A DNA stretch of 64,000 bases from Amycolatopsis sacchari (GTDB lineage Bacteria > Actinomycetota > Actinomycetes > Mycobacteriales > Pseudonocardiaceae). This document shows, piece by piece, positions 16,439 to 28,517 of the stretch; within the stretch, counting starts at the first letter, position 1; the number at the start of each line of letters is the position of its first letter. The notes beneath the pieces were generated by a model that made no database searches, was not told the DNA's origin, and saw only the letters and a program-made list of their open reading frames with translations. Position numbers and translations under genes: made by a program. Location: the NCBI RefSeq assembly GCF_900114035.1, contig NZ_FORP01000001.1, forward strand, positions 372,001-436,000, read 5' to 3'.

Positions 16439-17440
16439 ATGGCACAACAGAAAGAGCCGGTTCTCGTCACGGGCGGTTCCGGTTACCTCGGCGCGCACGT
16501 CGTGGCGCGGTTGCTGCGGGACGGGTATGCGGTGCGCACGACGGTCCGCTCCCCGGAGCGGGCGGCGGAGGTGCGGGAGGCGGTCGCGGAGGACGGCGAC
16601 CTCGAGTTCGTGGCCGCGGAGCTGGGCTCGGACGAGGGCTGGGTGGAGGCGGTGGCGGGCTGCGCGTACGTGCTGCACGTGGCCTCGCCGTTCCCGGCGG
16701 TGCCGCCCGAGCGCGACGAGGACGTGATCGTCCCCGCGCGGGACGGGGCGTTGCGCGTGCTGCGTGCCGCGCGCGACGCGGGAGTGCGGCGGGTGGTGCT
16801 GACGTCGTCGTTCGCCGCGGTGGGCTACGGCCGCAAGCCGGGGAACACCTACGACGAGACCGACTGGACCGATCCCGCCGCCGACAACAGCGCGTACATC
16901 AGGTCGAAGGCGATCGCCGAGCGCGCCGCGTGGGACTTCGTGCGGGAGGGCGGCCCGGAGCTGACCGTGATCAACCCGACGGGCATCTTCGGGCCGTTGC
17001 TGGTGCCGCGGGTGTCGGCCTCGCCCGGGCACGTCAAGGCGATGCTGGACGGTGACCTGCCGGTGGCGCCGCCGTACTGGTTCGGCGTCGTGGACGTGCG
17101 TGACGTCGCGGACCTGCACGTCCGCGCGATGACGGAACCGGCCGCCGCGGGGGAGCGGTTCCTCGCCAGCGGCGAGCGGGCCGTGAGCTTCCTGGAGATC
17201 GCGCGCGTGCTCGCCCGGCGGCTCGGGGAGCGGGCGGCGCGGGTGCCCACGCGCGAGCTGACGCTGGAGGAGGTCCGGGCGAACCCGGCGCTCAAGGACG
17301 TCGAGCTGCGGTACGGCCGCGTGCCGGTGATCTCGACGGCCAAGGCGCGGAAGGTGTTCGGCTGGCAACCCCGCGACGTGGAGACGACGATCGTCGACAC
17401 CGCGGAAAGCCTGGCGCGCTGGGGTTTGCTGACGGACTAG
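16439..17440 (+). CDS. NAD-dependent epimerase/dihydroflavonol-reductase-like SDR
   Basis: 333 residues of the extended SDR family. N-terminal VTGGSGYLGAHVVARLL cofactor motif, VLHVASPFP, VLTSSFAAVGYG with catalytic Ser, Tyr/Lys in YIRSKAIAE and the NPTGIFGPLL signature of dihydroflavonol/aldehyde reductases. It probably reduces an aldehyde or ketone with NADPH. Paired with the upstream MerR regulator. A strong hairpin 40 bases after the stop ends the unit. Confidence 0.87.
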   Translation: MAQQKEPVLVTGGSGYLGAHVVARLLRDGYAVRTTVRSPERAAEVREAVAEDGDLEFVAAELGSDEGWVEAVAGCAYVLHVASPFPAVPPERDEDVIVPARDGALRVLRAARDAGVRRVVLTSSFAAVGYGRKPGNTYDETDWTDPAADNSAYIRSKAIAERAAWDFVREGGPELTVINPTGIFGPLLVPRVSASPGHVKAMLDGDLPVAPPYWFGVVDVRDVADLHVRAMTEPAAAGERFLASGERAVSFLEIARVLARRLGERAARVPTRELTLEEVRANPALKDVELRYGRVPVISTAKARKVFGWQPRDVETTIVDTAESLARWGLLTD

Positions 17441-17479
17441 CTCTGGTTCGCGTTCGCGGCGCTGGACCCGCAACGGAGC

Positions 17480-17512
17480 GGCGGCCGGCCCCGGAAGTCC
17501 GGGCCGGCCGCC
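17480..17512 (+). terminator. GC-rich hairpin terminator
   Basis: Long inverted repeat GGCGGCCGGCCCCGGA / TCCGGGCCGGCCGCC with one bulged C and a 2-base loop, 40 bases after the reductase stop. No U-tract follows, as is usual in actinomycetes. Confidence 0.65.
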
Positions 17513-17615
17513 CGCGAACCGGTCTCCCGTGTGGCTGGCAGCGCCCCGCCCGCCCCGAACCGGCCCCACCGACGACGCCGGAGCCGATCCCTCCCCAGTG
17601 ACGCTCTCAGAATTA

Positions 17616-17683
17616 GTTAGCCCACTGACTTGACTGGCATGCCGTGGTGGCTCACGCTGTACGCAAGAAGTTAGTCAGGTAAC
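17616..17683. promoter_or_regulatory. two related dyads before MFS/TetR operon
   Basis: Two imperfect inverted repeats of the form GTTAG-N4-(C/G)T(A/G)AC occur at 17616-17629 and 17670-17683, in the relatively AT-rich 265-base gap in front of the efflux gene. Spacing is about five helical turns. They are candidate operators for the TetR protein encoded after the MFS gene. Confidence 0.45.
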
Positions 17684-17705
17684 TCACTCAAATCTGGGAG
17701 CGTCC

Positions 17706-19229
17706 ATGAGCAGGGAATCCGCCCGGGGCAGGGCCGTGCCAGACGCTCGTGCGCGGCTGGTTCTCCGATCGGGGCTGGGTGTGCTCACCCTGCTGCTGTT
17801 GTGCGCGGTTCAGTTCCTCGACCTGGTGGACGCTTCGATTGTCAACGTCGCGCTGCCCTCGATCCAGCGCAGCTTGAGCTTCTCGCAGCAGAACTTGCAG
17901 TGGGTAGCGAGTGGTTACGTCCTCACCTACGGGGGCTTCCTCCTGCTGGGAGGTCGCCTCGGTGACCTACTCGGGCGGCGCCGCATGCTGCTGGCCGGCT
18001 TGATGGTTTTCGGCGTGTCGTCACTGGCCGCCGGGGTGGCCACCGACGCCGGGCTGCTGGTGGGTTCCCGGCTCGTGCAGGGCTTCGGCGCGGCGCTGAT
18101 GGCCCCGGCGGCGTTGTCGGAGCTGACGACCGGTTTCCGCGAAGGCAAGGACCGCAACACGGCACTCGGGGTGTGGGGAGCGATCAGCGGGATTGCCGCC
18201 GCGGTCGGCCTTTTCCTCGGCGGGGTGCTCTCACAGGGGCCGGGGTGGCGGTGGATCTTCTTCGTCAACCCACCGATCTGTGCCGTGGTGGCCGGTACGG
18301 CACTGGTCCTGCTCGCGAGGGACCGCCGAGGCGGAGCCGGACGAGCCTTGGACTGGCAGGGGGCGGTGCTGGTGACCGGCAGCATGTTGTTGCTCGTGTA
18401 CAGCCTGGTACGGGCCCCGGATGCCGGCTGGGGATCGGTCCAGACCATCGCCACCTTGGCCGGTTCGGCCGTGTTGATGGCCGCGTTCGCGGCCAACGAA
18501 CGGCGAAGCCGTCACCCGCTGGTCCCCTTCGCCATCCTGCGGGTGAAGGGGCTGGTCGCCGCCGATGGCACCCAGCTGATCGCCTTCGCCGGGTTCTTCT
18601 CCTTGCTGTTCTACGGCACGTTGTACATGCAGGAGGTCCTGCACTACTCACCCCTGCAGGCGGGTGCGGCGTACCTCCCGATCACCGGAGGGTTCATCGT
18701 GGCGGGGGGCATCGCGTCCCAGCTGGTCACACGCGTGGGAACCCGTCCCCTCGTGGTCGCCGGCTGCCTGATCGCCGCCGCCGGGATCTACTACGTGTCC
18801 GGAGTGCCCCTGCACGGCTCGTACGTGCGCGACCTGCTGCCCGGGTTCATGGTGATGTCACTGGGCGCGGGCACCGTCTTCGTCTCCATCACCGCCGCCG
18901 CCAACGCCGGCGTTCCCGCCGACAAGGCGGGGCTCGCGGCCGGGTTGCTCAACTCCTCCCAGCAGGTCGGCAGCGCGCTCGGCCTGGCGATCCTGTCGGC
19001 TGTCGCGATCGCCGACACCAACCACCTGCTGGCAGCTCAGGTGCCCTCGGTGGCGGCCGCGGATGCCGGGTACCACCGAGCCCTTCTCGTCGGCAGCATC
19101 CTGATGGCAGCGGCGGCCCTGCTCGCGTTGCGCACCGGCAACACCCGGCAGGCGCCCCCGCTGGTCATGGTCAACACGGACCCGGCAGCCGGACCGCGAC
19201 CGACCGCCGTCCCCCGGCAGGACCTGTAA
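17706..19229 (+). CDS. MFS drug:H+ antiporter, DHA2 (14-TM) family
   Basis: 507 residues with about 14 transmembrane segments. Motif-1-like LDLVDASIVNVALPSIQ in TM1 and GGRLGDLLGRRRML in the TM2-3 loop are diagnostic of EmrB/QacA-type exporters. Motif C-like GAISGIAAAVGLFLGGVL is also present. Located in the plasma membrane; probably exports a toxic or secondary metabolite. It is followed 26 bases later by a TetR gene, the usual regulator-pump pair. Base and codon choice are a little less GC-extreme than the flanks, so the pair may have been acquired together. Confidence 0.88.
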   Translation: MSRESARGRAVPDARARLVLRSGLGVLTLLLLCAVQFLDLVDASIVNVALPSIQRSLSFSQQNLQWVASGYVLTYGGFLLLGGRLGDLLGRRRMLLAGLMVFGVSSLAAGVATDAGLLVGSRLVQGFGAALMAPAALSELTTGFREGKDRNTALGVWGAISGIAAAVGLFLGGVLSQGPGWRWIFFVNPPICAVVAGTALVLLARDRRGGAGRALDWQGAVLVTGSMLLLVYSLVRAPDAGWGSVQTIATLAGSAVLMAAFAANERRSRHPLVPFAILRVKGLVAADGTQLIAFAGFFSLLFYGTLYMQEVLHYSPLQAGAAYLPITGGFIVAGGIASQLVTRVGTRPLVVAGCLIAAAGIYYVSGVPLHGSYVRDLLPGFMVMSLGAGTVFVSITAAANAGVPADKAGLAAGLLNSSQQVGSALGLAILSAVAIADTNHLLAAQVPSVAAADAGYHRALLVGSILMAAAALLALRTGNTRQAPPLVMVNTDPAAGPRPTAVPRQDL

Positions 19230-19255
19230 CCTGACCGCGGAGGTGGACAAGTGAG

Positions 19256-19840
19256 ATGACTGACTCAACCGCACCCGCGCCGGAGCGCCCGCCCGGGAAA
19301 CGACAGCGACTGGTCACCGCAGCGGTCCAGCTCCTGCACCGGCAAGGCATCGAACGGACGACGCTCGCCGACATCGCCAAGGCCGCCGACGTCCCGGCCG
19401 GCAACGTCTACTACTACTTCAAAACCAAGAACGACATCATCGCCGCCGTCGTCGAAGCCCACGCACAGCAGATCAAGACGACCCTCGCGGCCCTTGACGC
19501 GCAGCACCGTTCTCCCAAGGCCCGGTTGAAAAGCCTCGTGCGGGAGTTCGCCGCCCAGAGCACGGTCGTGGCCCAGCACGGTTGCCCCTTCGGCAGCCTG
19601 TGCTCAGAGCTCGACAAGCGCGTCGCGGAACCCGCCTTCGCGGAAGCCGAACTGCTGACGTTGCCCATCGATTGGGCGGAACAACAGTTCCGGGCGCTGG
19701 GCCGCCGCGACGCGCGCGACCTTGCCGTCGAGTTGCTCGCCGCCTACGAAGGCCACGCACTGCTCGCCAACACCCTGCGTGATCCCGACATCCTCACCAA
19801 CGCCGCACGCCGGCTCACCCACTGGATCGACACCCTGTAA
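19256..19840 (+). CDS. TetR-family regulator of the adjacent efflux pump
   Basis: 194 residues. HTH: LVTAAVQLLHRQGIERTTLADI..., then VPAGNVYYYFKTKNDIIAAVV. The C-terminal domain carries QHGCPFGSLCSELDKR, a Cys-containing motif found in the TetR_C_33-like/AcrR-type group. Co-directional with the MFS gene and probably its repressor through the dyads at 17616-17683. Confidence 0.85.
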   Translation: MTDSTAPAPERPPGKRQRLVTAAVQLLHRQGIERTTLADIAKAADVPAGNVYYYFKTKNDIIAAVVEAHAQQIKTTLAALDAQHRSPKARLKSLVREFAAQSTVVAQHGCPFGSLCSELDKRVAEPAFAEAELLTLPIDWAEQQFRALGRRDARDLAVELLAAYEGHALLANTLRDPDILTNAARRLTHWIDTL

Positions 19841-19858
19841 CCATCTGGTACGCGACGG

Positions 19859-20269
19859 CTAGCGCGGACGGCCGAGGAGCCGCAGGAGCAGCGCCGGGTC
19901 GCCGGGCCACGCGTCGAGCAGGACCTGCCTCGGCACCCGGCGCCCGGCGTAACGCAGGGCGAGCGCGACCACCACGACGTCGTCGAGCGGGCCGATCACC
20001 GGCAGGAACTCGGGGATCAGGTCGATCGGCGACAGCACCCACAGCGCGGCGAACGCGATCGCCAGCTTCGCCCGCCGGGGGACCCGGGGATCGCGCCGCA
20101 GGCGGCGGGCGGTGGTGAGGCAGTCCGGGAGGAACCGCGCGAGGTCCCTGGCCAGCCCCGGCGGCAGGGTGCGGGCCAGCACCACCAGCAGCGCCCACGA
20201 CGCGAGCACCACGGCGGCGGTGATCAGGACGGCCTGCAGCCAGCCCGGCACGTCAGCGTTCCTCGTCAC
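19859..20269 (-). CDS. YkvA/DUF1232-type membrane protein
   Basis: 136 residues. After an N-terminal hydrophobic segment (VLITAAVVLASWALLVVLA) comes the DUF1232 core RAKLAIAFAALWVLSPIDLIPEFLPVIGPLDD, whose SPIDLIPDFIPVxGxxDD pattern defines the family. Function unknown. GTG start at 20269. Single gene convergent with the TetR gene. Confidence 0.85.
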   Translation of the reverse strand: MTRNADVPGWLQAVLITAAVVLASWALLVVLARTLPPGLARDLARFLPDCLTTARRLRRDPRVPRRAKLAIAFAALWVLSPIDLIPEFLPVIGPLDDVVVVALALRYAGRRVPRQVLLDAWPGDPALLLRLLGRPR

Positions 20270-20350
20270 GTGGGGTCACCGCGTCAGCTTAGGCCGCCGG
20301 TCTCCGCACCACGAGCGGCGTCAGGTGTCCACACGCGACAGGCGCGCGGG

Positions 20351-20950
20351 TCACCGCCGCGCGCGCCTGCCCGTCGCCTCGTCGTTGATGGCGTGCAGGA
20401 TCTGCCGGGCGATCAGCCTCGCCGCGGGCTTGATGGCCCCCCAATAAGCCTCCGCCCAGCGCCGCGCGACGGGGTCGCGGACGGTCAGGCGCGTTTCGAA
20501 CGTCAGCACGCTCTGGTCGCGTTCGTAGGGGAGCACGGCGAAGGACAACGCGACGGTGCCGGTGCGCGGGCGGGCGTAGCAGGCGAACTCCGCCGCGGTG
20601 ACCGGTTGCCAGGTGGGCTCCGGTGTCCAGAACCGGCCTGCCGCACCGAGCGCGATTTCCCGGCCGGGACGTTCGCCCAGCAGCACCCACCGCGCGCCGA
20701 GCAGGAGCTCCTCGAACGCGGGCGTGGCCTGGTCGGGCCGCAACCGGACGGGTAATCCGCGTGCCCAGGTCAGTGCACCCAGCACGGGGGAGCGCAGGTG
20801 CGCGCTCCGCAGTTGGCCGACCGTCAGGTAGGTGACGCGGGCGGGCGCCGCGACCAGCTGGTGTTCGGTGAACCCGAAATCGCATTCCGGGGCGTAGTGG
20901 TCGAGCAGGGAACGCGAGCCGTTCCCCGGTGGTTCGGTGGTGGCGGACAT
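20351..20950 (-). CDS. conserved protein, SRPBCC-like
   Basis: 199 residues, no membrane segments. The pattern VAAPARVTYLTVGQL...LRSPVLGALTWARGLP, then WVLLGERPGREIALGAAGRFWTPEP, then LTFETRLTVRDPVARRWAEAYW resembles START/SRPBCC-fold ligand-binding proteins in actinobacteria. I do not recognise a specific family. The ATG at 20950 is preferred over the GTG three codons upstream because of a GGAAG site. It stands at the edge of the DosR-like island, but no link is evident. Confidence 0.5.
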   Translation of the reverse strand: MSATTEPPGNGSRSLLDHYAPECDFGFTEHQLVAAPARVTYLTVGQLRSAHLRSPVLGALTWARGLPVRLRPDQATPAFEELLLGARWVLLGERPGREIALGAAGRFWTPEPTWQPVTAAEFACYARPRTGTVALSFAVLPYERDQSVLTFETRLTVRDPVARRWAEAYWGAIKPAARLIARQILHAINDEATGRRARR

Positions 20951-21106
20951 GCGATCCACTTCCGTTGGATTCGTCCGGGAATGCGAGCCTGCCCGGACCG
21001 GCCCGCGGCGCGCCAGAGCACAAGGTCCCGGCGCGCCGTTGTTTCAGACTAACGGCTCTTCGGAAAACGGTGGTTCTCGATGAGGGTCTTCACCGGGGGA
21101 GTCGAA

Positions 21107-21133
21107 TCCATTGTGGACTAGATCCACAATGGA
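21107..21133. terminator. perfect 11-bp inverted repeat
   Basis: Arms TCCATTGTGGA and TCCACAATGGA separated by CTAGA, just after the response-regulator stop (21138, minus strand). It can act as that gene's terminator. Each arm contains the dispersed dyad (G/A)TCCA-N3-TGGAC discussed in the findings. Confidence 0.6.
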
Positions 21134-21137
21134 CGGA

Positions 21138-21800
21138 TCATTCGGCGTCGCGGAGGTGCCGCCGCCTGTCCTTGATCCTGGTGGCCAGGACGGCGGCCTG
21201 GGTGCGGCGTTCGAGGCCGAGCTTGGTCAGCAGGCGGGACACGTAGTTCTTCACGGTCTTCTCGGCCAGGAACATCCGCTCGGCGATCTGCCGGTTCGTC
21301 AGGCCCTCGCCGATCAGCCCCAGCAGCGTCCGCTCCTGCTCGGTGAGCCCGTTCAGCGGGCCCTCGTCGGCGGCGTCGGCACGCAGCTTCGCCATCAGGG
21401 TCGCCGCAGCGCGGTTGTCCAGCAGCGACCGCCCGGACCCGACCTCGTGCACCGCCGAGACCAGCCGCAGGCCCTGGATGTCCTTGATCACGTAGCCGCC
21501 CGCGCCGGCGAGGATGGCGTTGAGCATGGCCTCCTCGTCGGTGAACGAGGTCAGCATCAGCACGTTGAGGTCCGGCAGCTTCGACCGCAGCTCCCGGCAC
21601 AGCTCCACCCCGTTGCCGTCGGGCAGCCGCACGTCCAGCAGTGCCAGGTCCGGGCGGAGCGCCGGGATGCGGGCCAGCGCCTGCGCCGCGGTGGCGGCCT
21701 CGCCGACCACGGTCAGCCCGGGGTCGGCCTCCAGCAGGTCGGCCACGCCGCGCCGCACGACCTCGTGGTCGTCCACCAGGAACACCTTGATCAAGGTCAT
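21138..21800 (-). CDS. devR: NarL/DosR-family response regulator
   Basis: 220 residues: receiver domain (acidic pair Asp10-Asp11, phosphoacceptor Asp56 in [13 protein letters not shown], Lys in YVIKDIQG) and a C-terminal LuxR helix-turn-helix ([40 protein letters not shown]). The [12 protein letters not shown] recognition helix and overall layout match mycobacterial DosR/DevR. The cognate DosS-like kinase lies 4 kb away, with stress-protein genes between, as in the Rv3131-Rv3134c region. Located in the cytosol, binding DNA as a dimer. ATG 21800 taken over the GTG one codon upstream. A DosR-box-like sequence lies at 21857. Confidence 0.82.
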   Translation of the reverse strand: MTLIKVFLVDDHEVVRRGVADLLEADPGLTVVGEAATAAQALARIPALRPDLALLDVRLPDGNGVELCRELRSKLPDLNVLMLTSFTDEEAMLNAILAGAGGYVIKDIQGLRLVSAVHEVGSGRSLLDNRAAATLMAKLRADAADEGPLNGLTEQERTLLGLIGEGLTNRQIAERMFLAEKTVKNYVSRLLTKLGLERRTQAAVLATRIKDRRRHLRDAE

Positions 21801-21856
21801 CACCTTTCCCCGCGGTCGGTTCGGCCAGGCTAGGTCGCGCCCGGGGTACCCCGTCG

Positions 21857-21870
21857 CGGCGTTTGGTCCC
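21857..21870 (-). promoter_or_regulatory. DosR-box-like site
   Basis: On the minus strand reads GGGACCAAACGCCG, close to the DosR consensus GGGAC-N4-GNCCC, about 57 bases upstream of the response-regulator start. Overlaps a 7-bp inverted repeat TTGGTCC-N10-GGACCAA (21863-21886). Suggests autoregulation. Confidence 0.5.
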
Positions 21871-21901
21871 CACCGCGGAGGACCAAGGTCATCTTTTCCG
21901 C

Positions 21902-22891
21902 TCAGGGGCGCAGCACGGCGGCGCCGTGCACCCGGTCGGCGGCCAGGTCCGCGAGCGCGCGGTCGGCGTCGGCGAGGGCGTACGGGCTCGTCACGACGTG
22001 CAGGTGGTGCCCGGCGGCGAAGGCGAGGAAGTCCCGCGCGTCTTCACGGGTGTTGGCGGTGACGCTGCGCAGCTGGCGTTCCTGGAACAGGTGCCGCTGG
22101 TAGTCCAGCGGCGGGATGCCGGTGAGGTGGATCCCGGCGATCGCGAGCGTCCCGCCGCGATCGAGCGCGGCGAGCGCGGGCAGCACCAGCTCGCCGGCCG
22201 GGGCGAAGAGGATCGCGGAGTCGAGTGGCTCAGGCGGCTCGTCCGCGGCGTCACCGGCGGAGGCCGCACCCAGCTCCAGCGCGAGCCGGCGGGCCTCGGC
22301 GCTGCGGGTCAGCACGTGGACGGTCGCGCCCTGGGCGAGTGCCACCTGGGCGGCGAGGTGGGCGCTGGCGCCGAAGCCGTAGATGCCCAGGCGCCCCTGC
22401 GCGGGCAGGGATGCCCGCCGCAGCGCCCGGAAACCGATGATGCCCGCGCACAGCAGCGGGGCCAGTTCGGCGTCGGAGTACCCGTCGGGCAGCCGGTGCG
22501 CGTACGCGGCGGGCACAGTCGTGTAGTCCGCGTAGCCGCCGTCGGCGTCCCAGCCGGTGTAGGTCGAGCCGGGGCACAGGTTTTCGGCGCCGGAACGGCA
22601 GTACCGGCACCGCCCGCAGGTGCCGCGCAGCCACGCCACGCCCACCCGGTCACCTTCGGCGAACCCCGCGGCGGCCCGCACCACTTCGCCGACGACCTCG
22701 TGCCCCGGCACGACTCCGCGCCGGTGCACCGGCAGATCCCCTTCGAGCACATGGAGATCCGTCCGGCACACGCCGCACGCCCGCACCCGCACCAGCAGTT
22801 CCCCGTCACCCGCCGTGGGCACGGCCTCGGTGCGCAGCTCGAACTTCCGGGTCCCGGGCAGGCCCGGCCGGTCCACCCGCCAGACACGCAT
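21902..22891 (-). CDS. zinc-dependent alcohol dehydrogenase (AdhA-like)
   Basis: 329 residues of the MDR superfamily. Catalytic zinc ligands: Cys in [10 protein letters not shown], His-Glu in PGHEVVGEV. Structural zinc Cys cluster: [18 protein letters not shown]-binding [16 protein letters not shown]. The [15 protein letters not shown] segment is typical of the AdhA subgroup. The start is taken as the ATG at 22891; a GTG three codons earlier is possible. It is divergent from the nitroreductase, and the 180-base gap between them contains three DosR-box-like sequences, so it probably belongs to the hypoxia/dormancy regulon. Confidence 0.87.
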   Translation of the reverse strand: MRVWRVDRPGLPGTRKFELRTEAVPTAGDGELLVRVRACGVCRTDLHVLEGDLPVHRRGVVPGHEVVGEVVRAAAGFAEGDRVGVAWLRGTCGRCRYCRSGAENLCPGSTYTGWDADGGYADYTTVPAAYAHRLPDGYSDAELAPLLCAGIIGFRALRRASLPAQGRLGIYGFGASAHLAAQVALAQGATVHVLTRSAEARRLALELGAASAGDAADEPPEPLDSAILFAPAGELVLPALAALDRGGTLAIAGIHLTGIPPLDYQRHLFQERQLRSVTANTREDARDFLAFAAGHHLHVVTSPYALADADRALADLAADRVHGAAVLRP

Positions 22892-22937
22892 CTCGGTCAC
22901 GACCCGCAGCTTGGGGGTTCCGCGTGGCGGTGGGACA

Positions 22938-23005
22938 GGGCCGAAGGGCCTCGATCGCCCGGGCCCGCGGCGGCGAAAGGCCCTCGTCGCCGGGACGCCG
23001 GACCC
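22938..23005. promoter_or_regulatory. three DosR-box-like sites in a divergent promoter
   Basis: Minus-strand AGGCCCTTCGGCCC (22938-22951), minus-strand AGGGCCTTTCGCCG (22971-22984) and plus-strand GGGACGCCGGACCC (22992-23005). The last matches GGGAC-N4-GNCCC exactly. The first is identical to a site at 24867. They lie between the alcohol dehydrogenase and nitroreductase genes and would allow joint control. Confidence 0.5.
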
Positions 23006-23071
23006 TACCGCCGATGGCACCGGCACGGGAAACCTGGGTGGCAGGAACACGAGAGCAGAGAGGCGGGGGCC

Positions 23072-24019
23072 ATGACGTGGTCGGCCACCGAGGTCAGCGT
23101 GCTGGCGCGCGCTGTCAGCAGGGCACCGTCGGTGCACAACAGCCAGCCGTGGACGGTCGAGGTCCGCCCGGACGGGGCGGACCTCTTCGAACGGACCGAG
23201 GCGCGGCTGCCGCGGCACGACCCGGCGGGCCGCGACCAGATGATCTCCTGTGGTGCCGCGCTCGCCGACCTGGAACTGGCCGTGCGCACGCTGGGCTGGG
23301 ACGCGCGGGTCACCCTGTTCCCCGACGCGGCACGCCCCGATCTCGTCGCCCGCGTGGTGGCGGACGGGCGCCGCGAAGCCACGGAGGACGAGGTCGCGCG
23401 GTACTCGGCGATCTTCCGGCGGCGCAGCTACCGCGCCCCGTTCAGCCTGCACCCGGTCACCGACGCGGTGCTGCGCGACCTCGTGCGCGCGAACGACACG
23501 CCCGGCACGGAACTGCGGGCGGTCGACACCCGCCTCGAATCCCCGGTGCTGGCCGAGCTGTTCGGCCAGGCCGGCCAGGTGCTGCGGGACGACCGGGCCT
23601 ACCAGCGCGAGCTGCAGGCGTGGTCGGACCAGTTCCGGCACCCGCTGCCCGCCGAGCCGACCCTGCCGTGGGGTGGTCTGGTCCGCGCCACCACGCACCT
23701 GCCCGACACGATCACGCTCACCGAGCGCCTGGCGGCCGAACGGCTGCTGATCGTCCTCACGCCCGGCGACACCCGCACGGACCACCTGCTGGCGGGCCGC
23801 GCTCTGCAGCTCGTGTGGCTCACGGCGGTGACGCGCGGACTCGCCGGGTCCGTGCTGACCCAGCCCCTGCGGCTGCCGGAGGTGCGGGCCGGGCTGACCG
23901 AACGGCTGCTGCTGCCCGGGTACCCGCAGCTGGTCCTGCGGCTGGGGTACCCGGTCACCGCGACCCCGGTGAGCCGTCCCGCGCCCGCGCTGTCCGAACG
24001 GAGCGGCGGTGACCACTGA
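23072..24019 (+). CDS. Acg-family nitroreductase-like protein
   Basis: 315 residues. The N-terminal [14 protein letters not shown] and [23 protein letters not shown], with the later RRRSYRAPF, are signatures of the actinobacterial Acg family (Rv2032/Rv3131/Rv3127). This is a degenerate flavin nitroreductase fold with an altered FMN site. Its role in M. tuberculosis is not settled (flavin sequestration has been proposed). The gene overlaps the following universal stress protein by 11 bases, so the two are co-translated, as in dormancy-regulon clusters. Confidence 0.85.
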   Translation: MTWSATEVSVLARAVSRAPSVHNSQPWTVEVRPDGADLFERTEARLPRHDPAGRDQMISCGAALADLELAVRTLGWDARVTLFPDAARPDLVARVVADGRREATEDEVARYSAIFRRRSYRAPFSLHPVTDAVLRDLVRANDTPGTELRAVDTRLESPVLAELFGQAGQVLRDDRAYQRELQAWSDQFRHPLPAEPTLPWGGLVRATTHLPDTITLTERLAAERLLIVLTPGDTRTDHLLAGRALQLVWLTAVTRGLAGSVLTQPLRLPEVRAGLTERLLLPGYPQLVLRLGYPVTATPVSRPAPALSERSGGDH

Positions 24020-24848
24020 ACCGTCGCGGCGCACCGTCGTCGCTGGGATCGACGGCTCGCCCTCGGCGTTGCGAGCGGTCCAGTGGGCGGCCCGTGAGGC
24101 GGCCCGCCGGGACGCGGTGCTGCTGGTGCTGCACGCGTGCTTCGTGCCTTCGCCCGAGCCCTACACCCCGGTCCGGCTGCCGCGGACCTATGGCGACACC
24201 TTGCTCGAACTGAGCGCGGAGTGGCTCGCGGAGGCGGAGAAGGCGGCGCACGAGGCCGCACCGCAGGTCAGTGTCCAGACCGCGCAACGGACCGGGCTGG
24301 CGCGCGACCACCTGCTGCGGGCCGCGCAGTCCGCCGAACTGCTCGTCGTGGGCTCGCGCGGGCTCGGCGGGGTGGCCGGCGCGCTCCTCGGGTCGGTGGC
24401 CGCGGAACTCACCGCGCAGGCCCCGTGCCCCGTGGTCCTCGTCCGCGGCCGCACCCCGGACTCGGCTCCGCCGGAGACCGGGCCGGTGGTGGCCGGTGTC
24501 GATGGTTCGCCGCAGTGCGCGCGGGCCGTGGGGTTCGCCTTCGAGATGGCCGCTGCCGCCGGCGAGCCCCTCGTCGTCGTGCACGCGGCGCACCGGTCCG
24601 GGGTGAGCCTGCCGCCCGAGGCCCGGCGCCAGGTCGAGGACGGGCGGCGCCGGTATCCGGGCGTGCCGGTGCACGAGCGGATCACGCAGGAGCGGCCGGT
24701 GCGTGCGCTCGTCACGGTGGCCGCGGACGCGCGGCTCGTCGTGGTCGGCTCCCGCGGGCGCGGCGGGTTCGCGGGTTTGGCGCTCGGTTCGACCAGCCAC
24801 GGGGTGCTGCGCCACGCCCCGTGCCCGGTCGCCGTCGTGCGGGGCTGA
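24009..24848 (+). CDS. tandem universal stress protein
   Basis: 279 residues with two Usp domains (about 8-145 and 158-279). Each has the G-2x-G-9x-G(S/T) ATP-binding motif: [19 protein letters not shown] in domain 1 and [20 protein letters not shown] in domain 2. Each domain starts with V(A)GIDGS / VAGVDGS. So both domains probably bind ATP. GTG start inside the nitroreductase 3' end. Two-domain Usps of this type (Rv2623, Rv3134c) are classic DosR-regulon members. Confidence 0.92.
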   Translation: MTTEPSRRTVVAGIDGSPSALRAVQWAAREAARRDAVLLVLHACFVPSPEPYTPVRLPRTYGDTLLELSAEWLAEAEKAAHEAAPQVSVQTAQRTGLARDHLLRAAQSAELLVVGSRGLGGVAGALLGSVAAELTAQAPCPVVLVRGRTPDSAPPETGPVVAGVDGSPQCARAVGFAFEMAAAAGEPLVVVHAAHRSGVSLPPEARRQVEDGRRRYPGVPVHERITQERPVRALVTVAADARLVVVGSRGRGGFAGLALGSTSHGVLRHAPCPVAVVRG

Positions 24849-24866
24849 GCCGCTGCGAACCCCTTG

Positions 24867-24902
24867 AGGCCCTTCGGCCCCGCGTGCGGGGACGGGCGGC
24901 CC
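24867..24902 (+). promoter_or_regulatory. two DosR-box-like sites
   Basis: AGGCCCTTCGGCCC (24867-24880), identical to the site at 22938, and GGGACGGGCGGCCC (24889-24902), an exact match to GGGAC-N4-GNCCC. They lie 38-73 bases upstream of the second universal stress protein gene. Confidence 0.5.
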
Positions 24903-24939
24903 TGCGCCGGGTGACCGGCGCCCCGGGAGGCTGGGACCC

Positions 24940-25836
24940 ATGGTGGAGACGAAAGCACGGCAAGCGGTCGTCGTCGGTGTCGACGGGTCCGAACCGGCGC
25001 TGCACGCGACCCGGTGGGCGGCGCGGGAGGCGGTCCGCCGCCACGTTCCGCTGCACCTGTTCAACGCCTGCGTCCTGCCTGCGCTGGGCCCGCACGTGGC
25101 AGGCTCGGCCGAGGCGGGGATCCTGGAGGCGCTGATCGAGCAGGGGCACCGCTGGCTGCGGCAGGCGCGGGCCGAGGCGTGGGAGGCCGACGGCGGCGTC
25201 GAGCTGCAGACGGAGCTGCGCGTCGGCCCCGCCGCGGGGGAGCTGATCGACGAGTCCGCGCACGCGCTGATGGTCGTGCTGGGTTCGCGGGGGCTCGGCG
25301 GGTTCCGCGGCATGCTCGTCGGTTCGGTGTCCTCCGCCGTCGCGGCGCACGGGCACAGCCCTGTGGTGGTCGTGCGGGGCCGGATGCCCGCGGACCCGCC
25401 GCCCGAGAGCGGCCCGGTGGTCGTCGGCGTGGACGGGTCCGAGGTCAGCGAAGCCGCCGTCGCGTTCGCGTTCGAGGAGGCCGCGTTGCGGGCGGTGCCG
25501 CTCGTCGCGGTGCACACGTGGGTGGACGTGTCCGTCGCCGAGACGTGGTCCGCGTTGCCGTTCGACGTCGACTGGGAGGCCGTCGAGCAGGACGAGCGCA
25601 GGCTGCTGGCCGAGCGCATGGCGGGCTGGCGGGAGAAGTACCCGGACGTCGAGGTCCGGCAGGAGGTCGTGCGCGACCGGCCGGTGCGCGGGCTGCTGGC
25701 CAGGGCGGAAGGTGCCCAGCTGATCGTCGTCGGCTCCCGCGGCAGGCACGTGCTCAGCGGGATGGGGCTGGGCTCGACGAGCCAGGCGCTGCTGCACCAC
25801 AGCGAATGCCCCGTCGCCGTCGTGCGGCCGTCGTAG
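24940..25836 (+). CDS. tandem universal stress protein
   Basis: 298 residues, two Usp domains. ATP-loop motifs VVLGSRGLGGFRGMLVGSVS and VVGSRGRHVLSGMGLGSTS. Domain starts VVVGVDGSEPAL and VVVGVDGSEVSE. Start ATG at 24940 with GGGAGG about 10 bases upstream. It has its own promoter region with two DosR-box-like sites. Convergent with the histidine kinase; the stop codon abuts the dyad GTCCACAGTGGAC. Confidence 0.92.
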   Translation: MVETKARQAVVVGVDGSEPALHATRWAAREAVRRHVPLHLFNACVLPALGPHVAGSAEAGILEALIEQGHRWLRQARAEAWEADGGVELQTELRVGPAAGELIDESAHALMVVLGSRGLGGFRGMLVGSVSSAVAAHGHSPVVVVRGRMPADPPPESGPVVVGVDGSEVSEAAVAFAFEEAALRAVPLVAVHTWVDVSVAETWSALPFDVDWEAVEQDERRLLAERMAGWREKYPDVEVRQEVVRDRPVRGLLARAEGAQLIVVGSRGRHVLSGMGLGSTSQALLHHSECPVAVVRPS

Positions 25837-25848
25837 TCCACAGTGGAC
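25836..25848. repeat. dispersed dyad GTCCACAGTGGAC (intergenic copy)
   Basis: Identical to the copy at 8561. It begins on the last base of the universal stress protein stop and lies between two convergent stop codons. With a one-base centre it cannot form a normal hairpin, so a protein-binding site is more likely than a terminator. Confidence 0.6.
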
Positions 25849-25854
25849 TCGCCG

Positions 25855-28486
<2,632 letters not shown>

Positions 28487-28517
28487 TTGGACAGCCGGCG
28501 AGCAGTGCGGCAGCGGT